The notes beneath the pieces are model-generated. The model worked only from the letters and a program-made list of their open reading frames with translations. It did not search any database and was not told the origin of the DNA. Position numbers and translations under genes: made by a program. A stretch of 62,823 nucleotides of DNA, taken from Prevotella sp. GTDB lineage: Bacteria; Bacteroidota; Bacteroidia; Bacteroidales; Muribaculaceae. Shown one piece after another: positions 50,738 through 59,815 of this stretch (the first letter of the stretch is position 1; each line of letters opens with the position of its first letter). The stretch lies in NCBI GenBank assembly GCA_023662865.1, contig JAMPIK010000012.1, forward strand, positions 1 through 62,823, given 5' to 3'.

Positions 50738-52948
50738 TTACAGGCGGGTTACTTGTTTTACTCCTTTGGCGGCGGTTATCTTCTTTTGCAGAGAAGTTAG
50801 TGTGGCGCGGTCGGCTACTCCTATTGTGATTTCGCCTTGAAACAAACCATGGTCAGAATCAATTGAAATGGCTCTCAGTTGAGTGTTCTTTTCCTTGTTG
50901 ATAATCGAGGTGATATTGGTTACAATGCCGATATCGTCAGTACCCACAATTCTGAAAGTTACCGGCATCAAGGCTCCGGCAGAACCGCTCCATTGCACGG
51001 AGATGAGACGGTATGGATATTTGTCTTTGATGTTGCGGGCGTTGGGGCAATCATTGCGGTGGATTTTTACCACTCCGTCGGAGCTGATGAAACCGAATAC
51101 GTCATCGCCGTAAACGGGCGCACAGCAACGTGCCATTTTGTAGTTCAAGCCTCTGATATCCTTGTCTCCGATTATCAATACATCGGTTGACTCACCCTCC
51201 TCTTGTCGTATCTTGAATTCTTCAGCACTGATGTGTGCCGGTTCGGCGGGAGTCTCTTCCGGCACGCACAACGCAATGACTCGGTTCAAATCAAGAGTTT
51301 CGGACGCAATATCGGCGTAAAAGTCTGTGGAATATTTGTATCCGAGTTTCTTGATAGCCTTCATGAGGATTTGTTCATCTACCTCAAGTTTGCGATTTTT
51401 AAATCTGCGTTCAAGCAGCTCTCGGCCCAAATCCGCGAGTTTCGCTTTTGCCTCGTTGAGAGCTTGGCGTATTTTATTGCGAGCACGCGGGGTAGTGACG
51501 TATTGCAGCCAGTCTTGTTTGGGTGTCTGTGTGGAAGAGGTGAGGATTTCGACCGTGTCGCCGTTTTGAACTTTATATGTGATTTTTTGATGTTTTGAGT
51601 TGACGAGTGCTCCGGTGCATTGACACCCCACACGCGAATGAATATGGAAAGCGAAGTCGAGCACCGTGCTTCCCGGGGGGAGTCGGAACAGGTCTCCCTT
51701 GGGAGTGAAAGCATATATTTCTTTTTCGGCATCCATCTTCATGGAGCGCATCAGCTGCATGGGGCCGGCATCGGCACTCTCAAGGATATCGCGTATATTG
51801 TTCATCCACCGGTCAGTACTGTCGCTGTGTCCTCCTTTATAACGCCAGTGGGCGGCGAGGCCTTTTTCGGCCACAATGTCCATTCTCACGGTGCGGAATT
51901 GCACCTCCACCCATTTGTTCTCCGGTCCCATCACGGTAGCGTGCAGACTCTCGTAGCCGTTGCTTTTGGGAATGGAAATCCAGTCTTTCATACGCGCCGG
52001 GTTGGCGGTGTACATATCGGCAAGAATACTGTAAGCCAACCAGCAATCGCTTTTCTCGCGTTCGCGCGGTGTGTCAATGATAACACGGATTGCAAACAAA
52101 TCGTAGATATGGTCGAGGTCTACTTTTTGCTTCTTGATTTTTGCCCAAATGGAGCTTATTGATTTGGTGCGTCCTTTTATTGAGAAGCGCAATCCGGCTT
52201 CTTGGAGTTTCTTTTTTACCGGAGCGATGAAGGCGGCGATGTAGGCATCTCGTTGACGCTTTGTCTCATTAAGGCGGCGTGCAATGTTGGTGTATATTTC
52301 GCGGTTGGTATACTTCAAGCTCAAGTCTTCAAGTTCACCTTTTATTTTATATAGACCGAGGCGGTGAGCCAATTGAGCGTACAGACAGTTAGCTTCAAAA
52401 GCCACGGTGCGCACCCAGTCAGTGTGCGGGTGACGGTTTATGAGCCTCATAACGGCGAGGCTCTCGGCAATCATCACGATGATGATACGAATGTCTCCGG
52501 CTAAAGAAAGAAGAAGACCGCGGAAGTTATCTTGGCTCACATCTGTGCCGCGAGAGGCAAATTTACTTACCTTGTCGTAACCCTGAATTAGGTTGGACAC
52601 ATCTTCTCCCCATTGGAGTTTTACATCATCGGCAGCCACCGAGCCTGACTGTACGGCAGTAGCCAAAAGGATTGTAATCAATAGATTGCGGTCCGGCTCA
52701 ATCATTTCGGCAAAAAGACGAGCGGTGCGCGATGCAACCAACGCGCGGCTAAGGCAGTGCCTGTCTCGGCGGTATTGTTTCTCAGGAGATATGATTTGGG
52801 TGTATAGCTGTCGTCGCTCATCGGGGCTGAAAGAAGCTGCGCTCAGACGCGCCACTGCGAGCATATCGCGGCGTATTTGTTGCAATTCAATGTCTGAGAG
52901 GGGCGATTCAGAGGATATGGGGTAAATGTAATTAGATGTCTCCTGCAT
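50738..52948 (-). CDS. RelA-type (p)ppGpp synthetase with degenerate hydrolase domain
   Basis: A 736-residue long RelA/SpoT homologue. The N-terminal HD hydrolase region has lost its metal ligands: the usual LLHDVVED is LLATAVQSGS near residue 95, and KLADRLHNMRT is MIAESLAVMRL near 163. The synthetase domain is intact: YDLFAIRVI near 285, RMKDWISIPKSNGYESLHAT near 325 and VEVQFRTVRMDIVAEKGLAAHW near 350. TGS (about 405-465), helical, zinc-finger-like (RCCAPVYGDDVFG near 630) and ACT (about 660-736) domains follow. It makes the alarmone in the stringent response and probably cannot degrade it. It is 6 bp downstream of the alpha/beta hydrolase gene. Confidence 0.92.
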   Translation of the reverse strand: MQETSNYIYPISSESPLSDIELQQIRRDMLAVARLSAASFSPDERRQLYTQIISPEKQYRRDRHCLSRALVASRTARLFAEMIEPDRNLLITILLATAVQSGSVAADDVKLQWGEDVSNLIQGYDKVSKFASRGTDVSQDNFRGLLLSLAGDIRIIIVMIAESLAVMRLINRHPHTDWVRTVAFEANCLYAQLAHRLGLYKIKGELEDLSLKYTNREIYTNIARRLNETKRQRDAYIAAFIAPVKKKLQEAGLRFSIKGRTKSISSIWAKIKKQKVDLDHIYDLFAIRVIIDTPREREKSDCWLAYSILADMYTANPARMKDWISIPKSNGYESLHATVMGPENKWVEVQFRTVRMDIVAEKGLAAHWRYKGGHSDSTDRWMNNIRDILESADAGPMQLMRSMKMDAEKEIYAFTPKGDLFRLPPGSTVLDFAFHIHSRVGCQCTGALVNSKHQKITYKVQNGDTVEILTSSTQTPKQDWLQYVTTPRARNKIRQALNEAKAKLADLGRELLERRFKNRKLEVDEQILMKAIKKLGYKYSTDFYADIASETLDLNRVIALCVPEETPAEPAHISAEEFKIRQEEGESTDVLIIGDKDIRGLNYKMARCCAPVYGDDVFGFISSDGVVKIHRNDCPNARNIKDKYPYRLISVQWSGSAGALMPVTFRIVGTDDIGIVTNITSIINKEKNTQLRAISIDSDHGLFQGEITIGVADRATLTSLQKKITAAKGVKQVTRL

Positions 52949-52954
52949 TATATA

Positions 52955-54058
52955 TCAGTGAGTTTTGATGAAGTTGAGAATTATGTCGTAAGCTGCGGTA
53001 CGCACTTTGGGCGAGGAAAGAATCAAATCGTGCATACCGCTGTCGATTGTTGCCACAATGGCCTTGCTACCCATTTTCTTGCCGCGTTCGGCTATTTGCT
53101 CCGGGTTGAGCACCACATCGGAGTACATGCACGGCTCTTCCCATGAGCACGACTTGAATTTGCGGCTTGAGTGCATTATGAGTACCGGCACCGTAATGTT
53201 CCGCCCGTGCTTCATGAGTTTGCTCTGCGCACGGCTTATGGCACGTATCCACCCGGCCTTCACCGGAGGGGAATAGACCATCTTCCAATTAGTGTCGTAT
53301 TCCCATTCGCCGTGGTATTGCTTGAGCAGACTCTCGGCATAGGCATCACAATGACCTTGATTGATTTTTGTGCCGGGCGAGACAGCGCCCCACAGGCTTA
53401 CCGCCGGCAACAGCAGGTTGCGGTAAAGGGCATTGAAATTCCATTGAAGGAAAGGGCTGTCGGTCACTACGCGCTTCACTCCGACTCGAGCCCCGCGTTC
53501 CTCCGCGTACAAAAGAACTGTCAGGCCGCCGGTGGAGTGTCCGCTTAATGTTATATCGGTGTTTCCGTCTCGGCGAACAGCGTTCAGCGCGGAGTCAATG
53601 TCATTGAAATATTCATTTACGTTGCGCACATCAAACGGATATTGCCACGGGCGCAGGCTTCTTCCGTAACGGCGCAAGTCCACGGCGTAAAAATCATAGC
53701 CGTTGTCATTAAACAGTCTGCCCATATCTTTTTGGAAGAAATAGTCGTTAAATCCGTGTACATACAGCACGGCCTTTTGGGTTGGAGCCGGGGCGGCTCT
53801 TCGTATTAATGTGCAACAGACCGGACCGTCGAAGCTGTTGCCGAGGTTCACGGTGCGTGCCTGATAGCCATCGGCGAGTATGTCGTCATGCCAAAGAGTG
53901 TCTGTTGAGGCCGCTTTGACCCCGTTGTAGTTTTGCGGATTGAGCTCTTGCTCCAAAACAGAGAGTGTATGCTCGGGCGTATGTCCGAGAAGCTTGAATC
54001 CTCCGGTCAGCAGAGCAATACAAAATGAGATTATAATATTTGTGCGGCAATGTTTCAT
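52955..54058 (-). CDS. Alpha/beta hydrolase (serine, lysophospholipase-like), exported or membrane anchored
   Basis: A 367-residue hydrolase. An N-terminal hydrophobic segment (about 6-24, IIISFCIALLTGGFKLL) is a signal peptide or anchor. The fold shows VLYVHGFNDYFFQKD (oxyanion turn) near 115, AVDLRRYGRS near 145, nucleophile elbow GHSTGG near 195, and a late His in DSGMHDLIL near 345. Substrate unknown. The start at 54058 gives the signal-like segment; an alternative ATG at 54103, in frame, lies at the outer end of a hairpin that includes both start regions. It ends 6 bp before the rel gene, so the two are likely cotranscribed. Confidence 0.88.
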   Translation of the reverse strand: MKHCRTNIIISFCIALLTGGFKLLGHTPEHTLSVLEQELNPQNYNGVKAASTDTLWHDDILADGYQARTVNLGNSFDGPVCCTLIRRAAPAPTQKAVLYVHGFNDYFFQKDMGRLFNDNGYDFYAVDLRRYGRSLRPWQYPFDVRNVNEYFNDIDSALNAVRRDGNTDITLSGHSTGGLTVLLYAEERGARVGVKRVVTDSPFLQWNFNALYRNLLLPAVSLWGAVSPGTKINQGHCDAYAESLLKQYHGEWEYDTNWKMVYSPPVKAGWIRAISRAQSKLMKHGRNITVPVLIMHSSRKFKSCSWEEPCMYSDVVLNPEQIAERGKKMGSKAIVATIDSGMHDLILSSPKVRTAAYDIILNFIKTH

Positions 54059-54103
54059 GAGCGAATGAAACTGTGCCGAAGCTGAGGCCCGACACAGTTT
54101 CAT
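54052..54103 (-). promoter_or_regulatory. Mutually exclusive hairpins over the alpha/beta hydrolase start
   Basis: On the minus-strand RNA three segments appear in order: ATGAAACTGTG (54103-54093), CACAGTTTCAT (54075-54065) and ATGAAAC (54058-54052, including the start codon). Segment 2 can pair with segment 1 (11 bp) or with segment 3 (7 bp). The second pairing would hide the start codon. No T tract follows, so this is not a simple terminator. Confidence 0.45.
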
Positions 54104-54145
54104 GTTATTCTGTTAACGGAGCAAGCCGTTCGTTTGTTCGCAAGG

Positions 54146-54727
54146 TCAGCCTATTTTAATGCCGGAGAAGCCCATAAATGCCATGGCGAGAATACCGGCA
54201 CCGATAAGGGCGAGCGGCACACCCTTCATGCCTTTTGGCACCGGGGTGACGGCAAGCTGTTCGCGTATGCCGGCAAAGAGCAAGAGTGCCAATGTGAAGC
54301 CTATGGAGGTAGACAGGCCGTAAACTACCGATTCAAGCAGTGTAAATTCTTTCTGAATAACGAGGATTGCAACGCCGAGCACTGCGCAGTTGGTTGTAAT
54401 CAGAGGCAGGAACACCCCCAATGCCTCATACATGGCCGGGGCTATCTTGTGAATGATAATCTCAAGCATCTGCACAAGAGATGCAATCACGAGAATGAAC
54501 AGGATTGTTTGCAGAAAGCCGAGATTCAGAGGGTCAAGCACATATGTCTGCAAGCACCATGTCACAGCCGTAGCCAGTGTGATTACAAATGTCACGGCCA
54601 TACCCATACCCAAAGCGGAGTCTGTCTTCTTGGAAACACCGAGGAACGGGCAAATGCCGAGGAATTGTGCCAGTACAATATTGTTGATAAATATCGCGGT
54701 AACGATTATGGAAATATATGTCAGCAT
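54146..54727 (-). CDS. rnfA: Rnf complex subunit RnfA
   Basis: A 193-residue inner-membrane subunit of the Rnf ferredoxin:NAD+ oxidoreductase, which couples electron transfer to Na+ or H+ movement. It has six transmembrane helices, with FINNIVLAQFLGICPFLGVSKK near residues 13-34 and LITTNCAVLGVAILV near 108, conserved in RnfA/RnfE and NqrE/NqrD. It is the last gene of the rnfBCDGEA cluster and starts 9 bp after rnfE ends. Confidence 0.96.
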   Translation of the reverse strand: MLTYISIIVTAIFINNIVLAQFLGICPFLGVSKKTDSALGMGMAVTFVITLATAVTWCLQTYVLDPLNLGFLQTILFILVIASLVQMLEIIIHKIAPAMYEALGVFLPLITTNCAVLGVAILVIQKEFTLLESVVYGLSTSIGFTLALLLFAGIREQLAVTPVPKGMKGVPLALIGAGILAMAFMGFSGIKIG

Positions 54728-54736
54728 GGCGATACT

Positions 54737-55333
54737 TTATTTTTTTATGTGACGAAGAAGTGCATTTACTAGGGCAATCATATACCCGAGGGCTATGAAT
54801 GCTCCCGGTGCCAATACGAATAGAAGCATACCGAAATCTTCTGAATAGAGAGAGGTGCCGAACAGCGAGCCGGTGCCGAGCAATTCGCGGATAGCTCCAA
54901 GTAGGGTGAGGGCAAGGGTAAATCCTATGCCGCAGCCAAGCCCGTCGAGGGCGGAGTCAAACACTCCGTTGCGCGAGGCAAATGCTTCTGCGCGGCCAAG
55001 CAAGATGCAGTTTACTACAATCAACGGAATGAACAATCCCAGACTCTCTTCAAGTGCAGGCGCCCATGCTCGAATGGCAAGCTGCAGAAGGGTGACAAAG
55101 GTGGCTATCACAACGATGAATACCGGGATGCGCACCTTGTCCGGCACAAGGCTTTTCATCATGGAGATAACCGTGTTGGAGCAAATCATAACGGCGGCGG
55201 TGGCCAAGCCCATCATCAATCCGTTCATTGCAGACGAGGTGGTGCCCAAAGTGGCACACATACCCAAAAGGAGCACGAGTACCGGGTTGGACGGCAATAT
55301 GCCGTTCCATATTATGTTGAGTTTATTTTTCAT
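54737..55333 (-). CDS. rnfE: Rnf complex subunit RnfE
   Basis: A 198-residue integral membrane subunit homologous to RnfA, with about six helices (NPVLVLLLGMCATLGTTSSAMNG-type start, FIPLIVVNCILLGRAEAFA near 110). The start at 55333 overlaps the last 11 bases of rnfG. A longer in-frame reading would add 54 residues encoded by rnfG sequence in another frame and is rejected. Length is normal. Confidence 0.95.
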   Translation of the reverse strand: MKNKLNIIWNGILPSNPVLVLLLGMCATLGTTSSAMNGLMMGLATAAVMICSNTVISMMKSLVPDKVRIPVFIVVIATFVTLLQLAIRAWAPALEESLGLFIPLIVVNCILLGRAEAFASRNGVFDSALDGLGCGIGFTLALTLLGAIRELLGTGSLFGTSLYSEDFGMLLFVLAPGAFIALGYMIALVNALLRHIKK

Positions 55334-55997
55334 CTTTACGGGCTTTTGTTGATGCACCGGAAGTGCCGTCGCCCTTTGCTTTGGCTGAAGCATTGCCGGT
55401 TTTTTGTTCTTTAACTTGGGTGTATGCATCAAAGGCTTCGCGCAATGCTCCGAGGAATGCGCGAGAGGAGATGGTAGCAGCGGTGATACCGTCAATCTGA
55501 CCGTTTTGAGCCTTGTCTTTAACTACATAGAAAGAGACATCGGCCGGAGATTTGCCAATCACGGAGCGTGCGGCGGTGGGGTCGCTAAACCATTCTTGCA
55601 TCTTGCTGCCCAATCCGGGTGTCTCGGCGTGAGAAAGCACTTGATAATCTTTTACAGTGCCGTCGGCATTAAATCCGGCCATGATTTGAATTTCGCCGCC
55701 GAAACCTTCCATTGTAGAGGCAGATACCGCCGCACCGTTGAATTTGCCGTTCAGGTAAGCAGGAAATACGGTGCATTTGGTGCCGGAGGCGGTGGTGATT
55801 TCCATTGCATCAGCTACCGGGTCGTTGTCCATTTCGGGGGCAACACGCTTTATGGCTTCCACACGGTTTCGTTGTTCAGCTTGTGCGATCGGTTCTTTTG
55901 TAACAAGATACATTCCGGCGAGCAGCGCGGCGGCAACTATGCTGACAAGCCCCAGCGAAAGGAGCATATTAGGGAAAGTGGACTTGAGCTTTTTCAT
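55323..55997 (-). CDS. rnfG: Rnf complex subunit RnfG (covalent-FMN subunit)
   Basis: A 224-residue periplasmic, membrane-anchored subunit. One N-terminal helix (about 12-32, LLSLGLVSIVAAALLAGMYL), then an FMN-binding domain with GFGGEIQIMAGF near 100 and the covalent flavin motif DGITAATISSRAF near 170. The start at 55997 overlaps the rnfD stop as ATGA. The C-terminal about 30 residues are a Lys/Ala/Gly/Ser-rich tail that looks species-specific. Confidence 0.95.
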   Translation of the reverse strand: MKKLKSTFPNMLLSLGLVSIVAAALLAGMYLVTKEPIAQAEQRNRVEAIKRVAPEMDNDPVADAMEITTASGTKCTVFPAYLNGKFNGAAVSASTMEGFGGEIQIMAGFNADGTVKDYQVLSHAETPGLGSKMQEWFSDPTAARSVIGKSPADVSFYVVKDKAQNGQIDGITAATISSRAFLGALREAFDAYTQVKEQKTGNASAKAKGDGTSGASTKARKDEK

Positions 55998-56974
55998 GCC
56001 GCAGCCTCCTTTCTTGCTTTTGCGGTGCGACCCGTGCCAAATCTTTGCGGCCTGCAATATTTATTCAGCAGCGGGGTGCAACTGTTGCCCAAAAGAATGG
56101 CGAAAGAGACACCTTCCGGGTACGCACCCCATATGCGTATAACCATGGTAATAAGGCCGATAAGCACACCGTAGATAATCTGCCCGCGGTGAGTCATCGG
56201 CGATGTGACATAATCGGTAGCCATGAATACGGCTCCGAGTATCATACCTCCGGTCAAGAGCTCCACTAAGGGGTTCGCTCCGGCAATCCATGCCAAAAGA
56301 GCGGCCGATGCAAGCATTGATACCGGTATATGCCATGTTATTGTCTTTGTAATAAGCATGTAGACCAATCCAATCAGTAGGGCAATCGCGCTGACTTCTC
56401 CCCATGAGCCGTTCATGTTGCCCAGGGTTACGCCGAGCCAATCTATTGCAGATGAATCAATATGGTGGCCGCTCATTTTAAGGGTGCTCAATATGGTAGC
56501 GCCGCTTGACGCATCGGCACCGGCAATGCCGCTGCCAACGGAGGTACTCCATGTTGTCATTGCCGCGGGGAAAGAGAGCAGCAGAAAGACACGCCCCACC
56601 AATGCCGGGTTCCATATATTCGCGCCTAATCCGCCGAAGGACATTTTTCCGATACCGATAGCTACAATCGCGCCGATTGTCACCATCCACCAGGGCAATG
56701 AGTCGGGCACATTCATGGCAAGCAGTATGCCGGTGATAAGAGCCGAGCCGTTTGAGAGGGTGAACGGACGTTTCATAATGAGAGTGGCTATCACCCATTC
56801 GCAGAGCAAACAAGCACCGACACTGACCGCCAGACAGGATAATGATTTTAGGCCGAAAACCCATACACCGGCAATAACAGCCGGCAGGAGTGCTATTACT
56901 ACATTCCACATTCGGCGGCTGACACTGTCGGAAGTGTGGATATGCGGCGAACCTGATATTATTAATTGTTGCAT
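55994..56974 (-). CDS. rnfD: Rnf complex subunit RnfD
   Basis: A 326-residue polytopic subunit. About nine helices start near residue 25, with GGLGANIWNPALVGRVFLL near 112 and the covalent-FMN site region DASSGATILSTL near 155. The start ISGSPHIH is usual for the family. It begins 1 bp after the rnfC stop and is coupled to rnfG by ATGA. The C-terminal tail is basic (TGRTAKARKEAAA). Confidence 0.95.
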   Translation of the reverse strand: MQQLIISGSPHIHTSDSVSRRMWNVVIALLPAVIAGVWVFGLKSLSCLAVSVGACLLCEWVIATLIMKRPFTLSNGSALITGILLAMNVPDSLPWWMVTIGAIVAIGIGKMSFGGLGANIWNPALVGRVFLLLSFPAAMTTWSTSVGSGIAGADASSGATILSTLKMSGHHIDSSAIDWLGVTLGNMNGSWGEVSAIALLIGLVYMLITKTITWHIPVSMLASAALLAWIAGANPLVELLTGGMILGAVFMATDYVTSPMTHRGQIIYGVLIGLITMVIRIWGAYPEGVSFAILLGNSCTPLLNKYCRPQRFGTGRTAKARKEAAA

Positions 56975-56975
56975 A

Positions 56976-58301
56976 TTATTTTAGTTTGCGTATTTGACGT
57001 TTTGCGAGGCGAATGAAGTCCAACAGCGGGCGGGATGCCGGACATGTATATACACACGAACCGCACTCGATGCAGTCGGCTACATTATGCTCTTTGGTGT
57101 CTTCCCACATGTTTTGCACACTTTGCGCAGCGAGCAAGTAAGGTTCGAGCCCCATAGGGCAAACTTCCACGCACGATGCGCAGCGTATGCATGCCTCCGG
57201 CTCAAGACGCCGGCTTTCACTTTCCGGCAATACTAAAATGCCGCTCATTCCTTTGGTGGTGGGTGTGTCAAGAGAGGCCAAAGCGCGTCCCATCATGGGA
57301 CCTCCGCTGATTACTTTGCCGGTGTCTTCCGGCAATCCTCCGGCCGCTTCAATCAAATCGCGCACCGGTGTGCCCAACTGTACCAGAAAGTTCCCCGGAT
57401 TTTTTAAGGAAGGACCGGTGACGGTTACTACTCTCGAAGTAAGAGGAAGTCCCTTTTCGCACGCCTGATAGACGGCATATGCTGTTGCAACATTATCTAC
57501 AATGGCACCGACATATACCGGCAGGGCGCCGGGAGGTACCTGTTTGCCCAAGATTGCGTCGATAAGTTGTTTCTCTCCTCCTTGCGGGTATTTCTTTTTC
57601 AGCTCGACTATTTGTACTCCCTTATGGTGAGTGGCGGCATCGCGCATCGCGTCTATGGCTTCCGGCTTGTTCTCCTCAATGCCTATATAGCAAGTGTGTA
57701 CTTTCACTGCTTTCATAAGCCAACGCGCACCGCGCACCACCTCATCGGGGTGCTCGCGCATCAGCCGGTCATCACAAGTAAGCCAAGGCTCACATTCCGC
57801 TCCGTTTATTATCACGAATTCCGGTCTGTATTCCTTGCCGGGCGACAACTTAACGGCGGTGGGGAATGTGGCGCCACCCAGACCGACTATGCCGCAGGCT
57901 GACACTCTCGCTACAATGTCGGCCGGAGCATAGTATTGCTCAAGGCTCATAGGCTCAAGGGCAACTTGTCTATCTTGCTCCGGGTTTGTATTGTCTTGAT
58001 TTACACTGATTTCAACCGCGTCTGCCGGATAGCCGGCTACATCGCGCACGCTGCTGATTTTCTTGACAGTGCCGTTTGCGGGGCTATGCAGAGATGCACT
58101 TACATATCCTCCGGCTTTGGCTATTTCCTGCCCGGCAACCACTGTGTCGCCGGCTTTTACCGTAGCCTGAGAAGGTGCACCGATGCTCTGCGACAAAATT
58201 ATATTAAGAGTGGATGGGCAGGGTAGCGGCGTGATGGCCGCGTTAGCCGTCAACTTGTTGTCATTGGGGTGTATACCCCCTTTTCTGAATGTCTTTTTCA
58301 T
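56976..58301 (-). CDS. rnfC: Rnf complex subunit RnfC
   Basis: A 441-residue cytoplasmic subunit that holds FMN and NADH sites and two [4Fe-4S] clusters. Order: RnfC N-terminal barrel domain (FRKGGIHPNDNK, PLPCPSTLNIILSQSIGAP), NADH/FMN domain with GLGGATFPTAVKLSPG near 138 and NGAECEPWLTCDDRLM near 165, SLBB domain, then ferredoxin motifs CIRCASCVEVCP near 375 and CIECGSCVYTCP near 415. Its start overlaps the rnfB stop by 4 bases (ATGA). Confidence 0.96.
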   Translation of the reverse strand: MKKTFRKGGIHPNDNKLTANAAITPLPCPSTLNIILSQSIGAPSQATVKAGDTVVAGQEIAKAGGYVSASLHSPANGTVKKISSVRDVAGYPADAVEISVNQDNTNPEQDRQVALEPMSLEQYYAPADIVARVSACGIVGLGGATFPTAVKLSPGKEYRPEFVIINGAECEPWLTCDDRLMREHPDEVVRGARWLMKAVKVHTCYIGIEENKPEAIDAMRDAATHHKGVQIVELKKKYPQGGEKQLIDAILGKQVPPGALPVYVGAIVDNVATAYAVYQACEKGLPLTSRVVTVTGPSLKNPGNFLVQLGTPVRDLIEAAGGLPEDTGKVISGGPMMGRALASLDTPTTKGMSGILVLPESESRRLEPEACIRCASCVEVCPMGLEPYLLAAQSVQNMWEDTKEHNVADCIECGSCVYTCPASRPLLDFIRLAKRQIRKLK

Positions 58302-59125
58302 ATAACTTGGGGGGTGTTGACTTTGAGAATTGTTTTGCGAGGACAGGCTTCAAGACATGCACCGCAGCGTGTGCAGGCGGTGGTGTCGATAAATGCAAGC
58401 GGTCCGGTGAGCGATACGGCACCGGAGGGGCATACCTTTTTGCACTTTCCGCAGCCGATGCAGCTTACCTGACATTCTTTCAATGCCTGAGCCCCTTTGT
58501 CTCTGTTGCGGCAAGCTACATAAATTGTGTCATTGTGATCAGCCGGGATATCAGCCATTTCCATTACTCCGCGCGGGCAAGTGTCGACACATTTTCCACA
58601 ACCCACACATTTGATTATGTCAACTACCGGGAGTTCGGTTTGATGGTCAATGTGCAGCGCATCGTACGGACACGCCTCCACGCAGTCGCCGCAACCCAGA
58701 CAGCCGTAGGCGCAATCCGATTCGCCTTCACATACCGAGGCTTCTATCGAGCAACGATGCACACCATCATATCGGCGCACATCCGGACGCAGACTGCACG
58801 ACCCGTTGCAAGCTACCACAGCGCGTTTCATCACGGCATTTGAGGCAGTCAGCCCCAGAAATGATGCGATTTTTTTCATGCCGGCAGCTCCGGCTCCCGG
58901 GCAGGAAATTCCTTCAAGGGAGGTCGCCGAGCAGCAGGCGCACGCAAAGTCATGACAACCCTTATAGCCGCATGCACCGCAGTTGGCACCGGGCAGACAT
59001 TCCTCAATAGTGGCAATGCGTTCATCTTCATGTACATAGAAGCGACGCGATACATAATAGAGTACCGCCGCGGCAATTATGCCAATGCCACCCATCAGCA
59101 TTACAGTTAGCCAAAATATATCCAT
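58298..59125 (-). CDS. rnfB: Rnf complex subunit RnfB
   Basis: A 275-residue electron-input subunit. An N-terminal helix (about 5-25), the RnfB Fe-S motif CLPGANCGACGYKGCHDFA near 42-60, then ferredoxin clusters CLGCGDCVEACP near 145, CVGCGKCVDTCP near 175, CIGCGKCKKVCP near 220 and CTRCGACLEACP near 248. It takes electrons from ferredoxin on the cytoplasmic face. It is the first rnf gene, 66 bp after rseC. Confidence 0.96.
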   Translation of the reverse strand: MDIFWLTVMLMGGIGIIAAAVLYYVSRRFYVHEDERIATIEECLPGANCGACGYKGCHDFACACCSATSLEGISCPGAGAAGMKKIASFLGLTASNAVMKRAVVACNGSCSLRPDVRRYDGVHRCSIEASVCEGESDCAYGCLGCGDCVEACPYDALHIDHQTELPVVDIIKCVGCGKCVDTCPRGVMEMADIPADHNDTIYVACRNRDKGAQALKECQVSCIGCGKCKKVCPSGAVSLTGPLAFIDTTACTRCGACLEACPRKTILKVNTPQVI

Positions 59126-59191
59126 TTATTTATAGGTCAATTAGTCTAAAGAGCTTCTTATTAAGTACTTACTTAGTTGTGTAGACACTCA

Positions 59192-59620
59192 TTAACTATG
59201 CTCCAAGATTTGGAAAGTTTGTGAAGTATTTAGTTTTTTACGATAAATCCATAAGCCGAGATAAGTGAGTGCACAAGCTGCGATACCCGCAATCAAGCCA
59301 ACCCATTCCGGCAACCCTATCAGGCAAAGAGCAATCAGGGGAAGTGCAAGCATAAGGCAGGGGAGTCCCAACAACAAGCCTACTGATTTGCGGTGCAATG
59401 CCCCGGATGTGCCGATTTGAATATGTTCGCCTACCTTGTAATTGCTCACGTCCGGCACCCGTATTACCAGATGTCCGCCGGACGGCTTGCAGATGGCGGC
59501 GGCGGCACACGAAGCACAACCTTCTGTCTTGGAGTCTGTGACAACTACTTCAAGCTCAGAGCGTTGCTGAAACCGACGAACCACTGTCGCGTCATGCACT
59601 ATTGCAAAATCAAGGCTCAT
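59192..59620 (-). CDS. rseC: RseC-family protein (SoxR-reducing/positive sigma-E regulator type)
   Basis: A 142-residue inner-membrane protein. The start ATG at 59620 gives the usual short N-terminus (MSLDFAIVHDATVVRR), while the longer frame would run through the promoter. The Cys cluster SKTEGCASCAAAAICK near residue 30-45 and two C-terminal transmembrane helices (about 85-125) match the family. In Bacteroidetes this gene commonly precedes rnfB, as here. A role in maturation or redox contact with Rnf is inferred from this link only. Confidence 0.9.
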   Translation of the reverse strand: MSLDFAIVHDATVVRRFQQRSELEVVVTDSKTEGCASCAAAAICKPSGGHLVIRVPDVSNYKVGEHIQIGTSGALHRKSVGLLLGLPCLMLALPLIALCLIGLPEWVGLIAGIAACALTYLGLWIYRKKLNTSQTFQILEHS

Positions 59621-59656
59621 AGAAAACGTACTCGAAAAGCATTGTTCAATTGCCGA

Positions 59657-59688
59657 CAAAATTACAAAAAGTAGTTGATCCAAACAAA
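59657..59688 (-). promoter_or_regulatory. Bacteroidales promoter of the rseC-rnf operon
   Basis: -7 TAATTTTG (59657-59664, minus strand), 20 bp, -33 TTTG (59685-59688), 36 bp before the rseC ATG. It supports one transcript for rseC and all six rnf genes, and excludes the longer rseC reading. Confidence 0.75.
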
Positions 59689-59763
59689 AAATTACGGAAA
59701 TTTTTCCTTAATTAATCTTGCAAAAAATTTAACAGGTGTAAAAATGGTGTAAAAATGATGCGC

Positions 59764-59788
59764 CCCACACTCGTTTCGCAAGTGTGGG
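59764..59788 (-). terminator. Hairpin after the YidE/YbjL-type transporter gene
   Basis: CCCACACT/AGTGTGGG stem (59764-59771 with 59781-59788) with a 9-base loop, 27 bp past the stop. No clear T run follows on the minus strand, so termination strength is uncertain. Confidence 0.45.
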
Positions 59789-59815
59789 ACGCAAGTATTA
59801 CAGGGTTGGGATTTG

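Noticed and set aside
55334..55495. 54-residue N-terminal extension of RnfE
   Set aside because: It would be read from rnfG sequence in another frame and places a Pro/His/Lys-rich run before the first membrane helix; the ATG at 55333 gives the normal family length.
55404..56174. 256-codon plus-strand ORF across rnfG/rnfD
   Set aside because: Antisense shadow of two confirmed rnf genes; no promoter and no recognisable domain.
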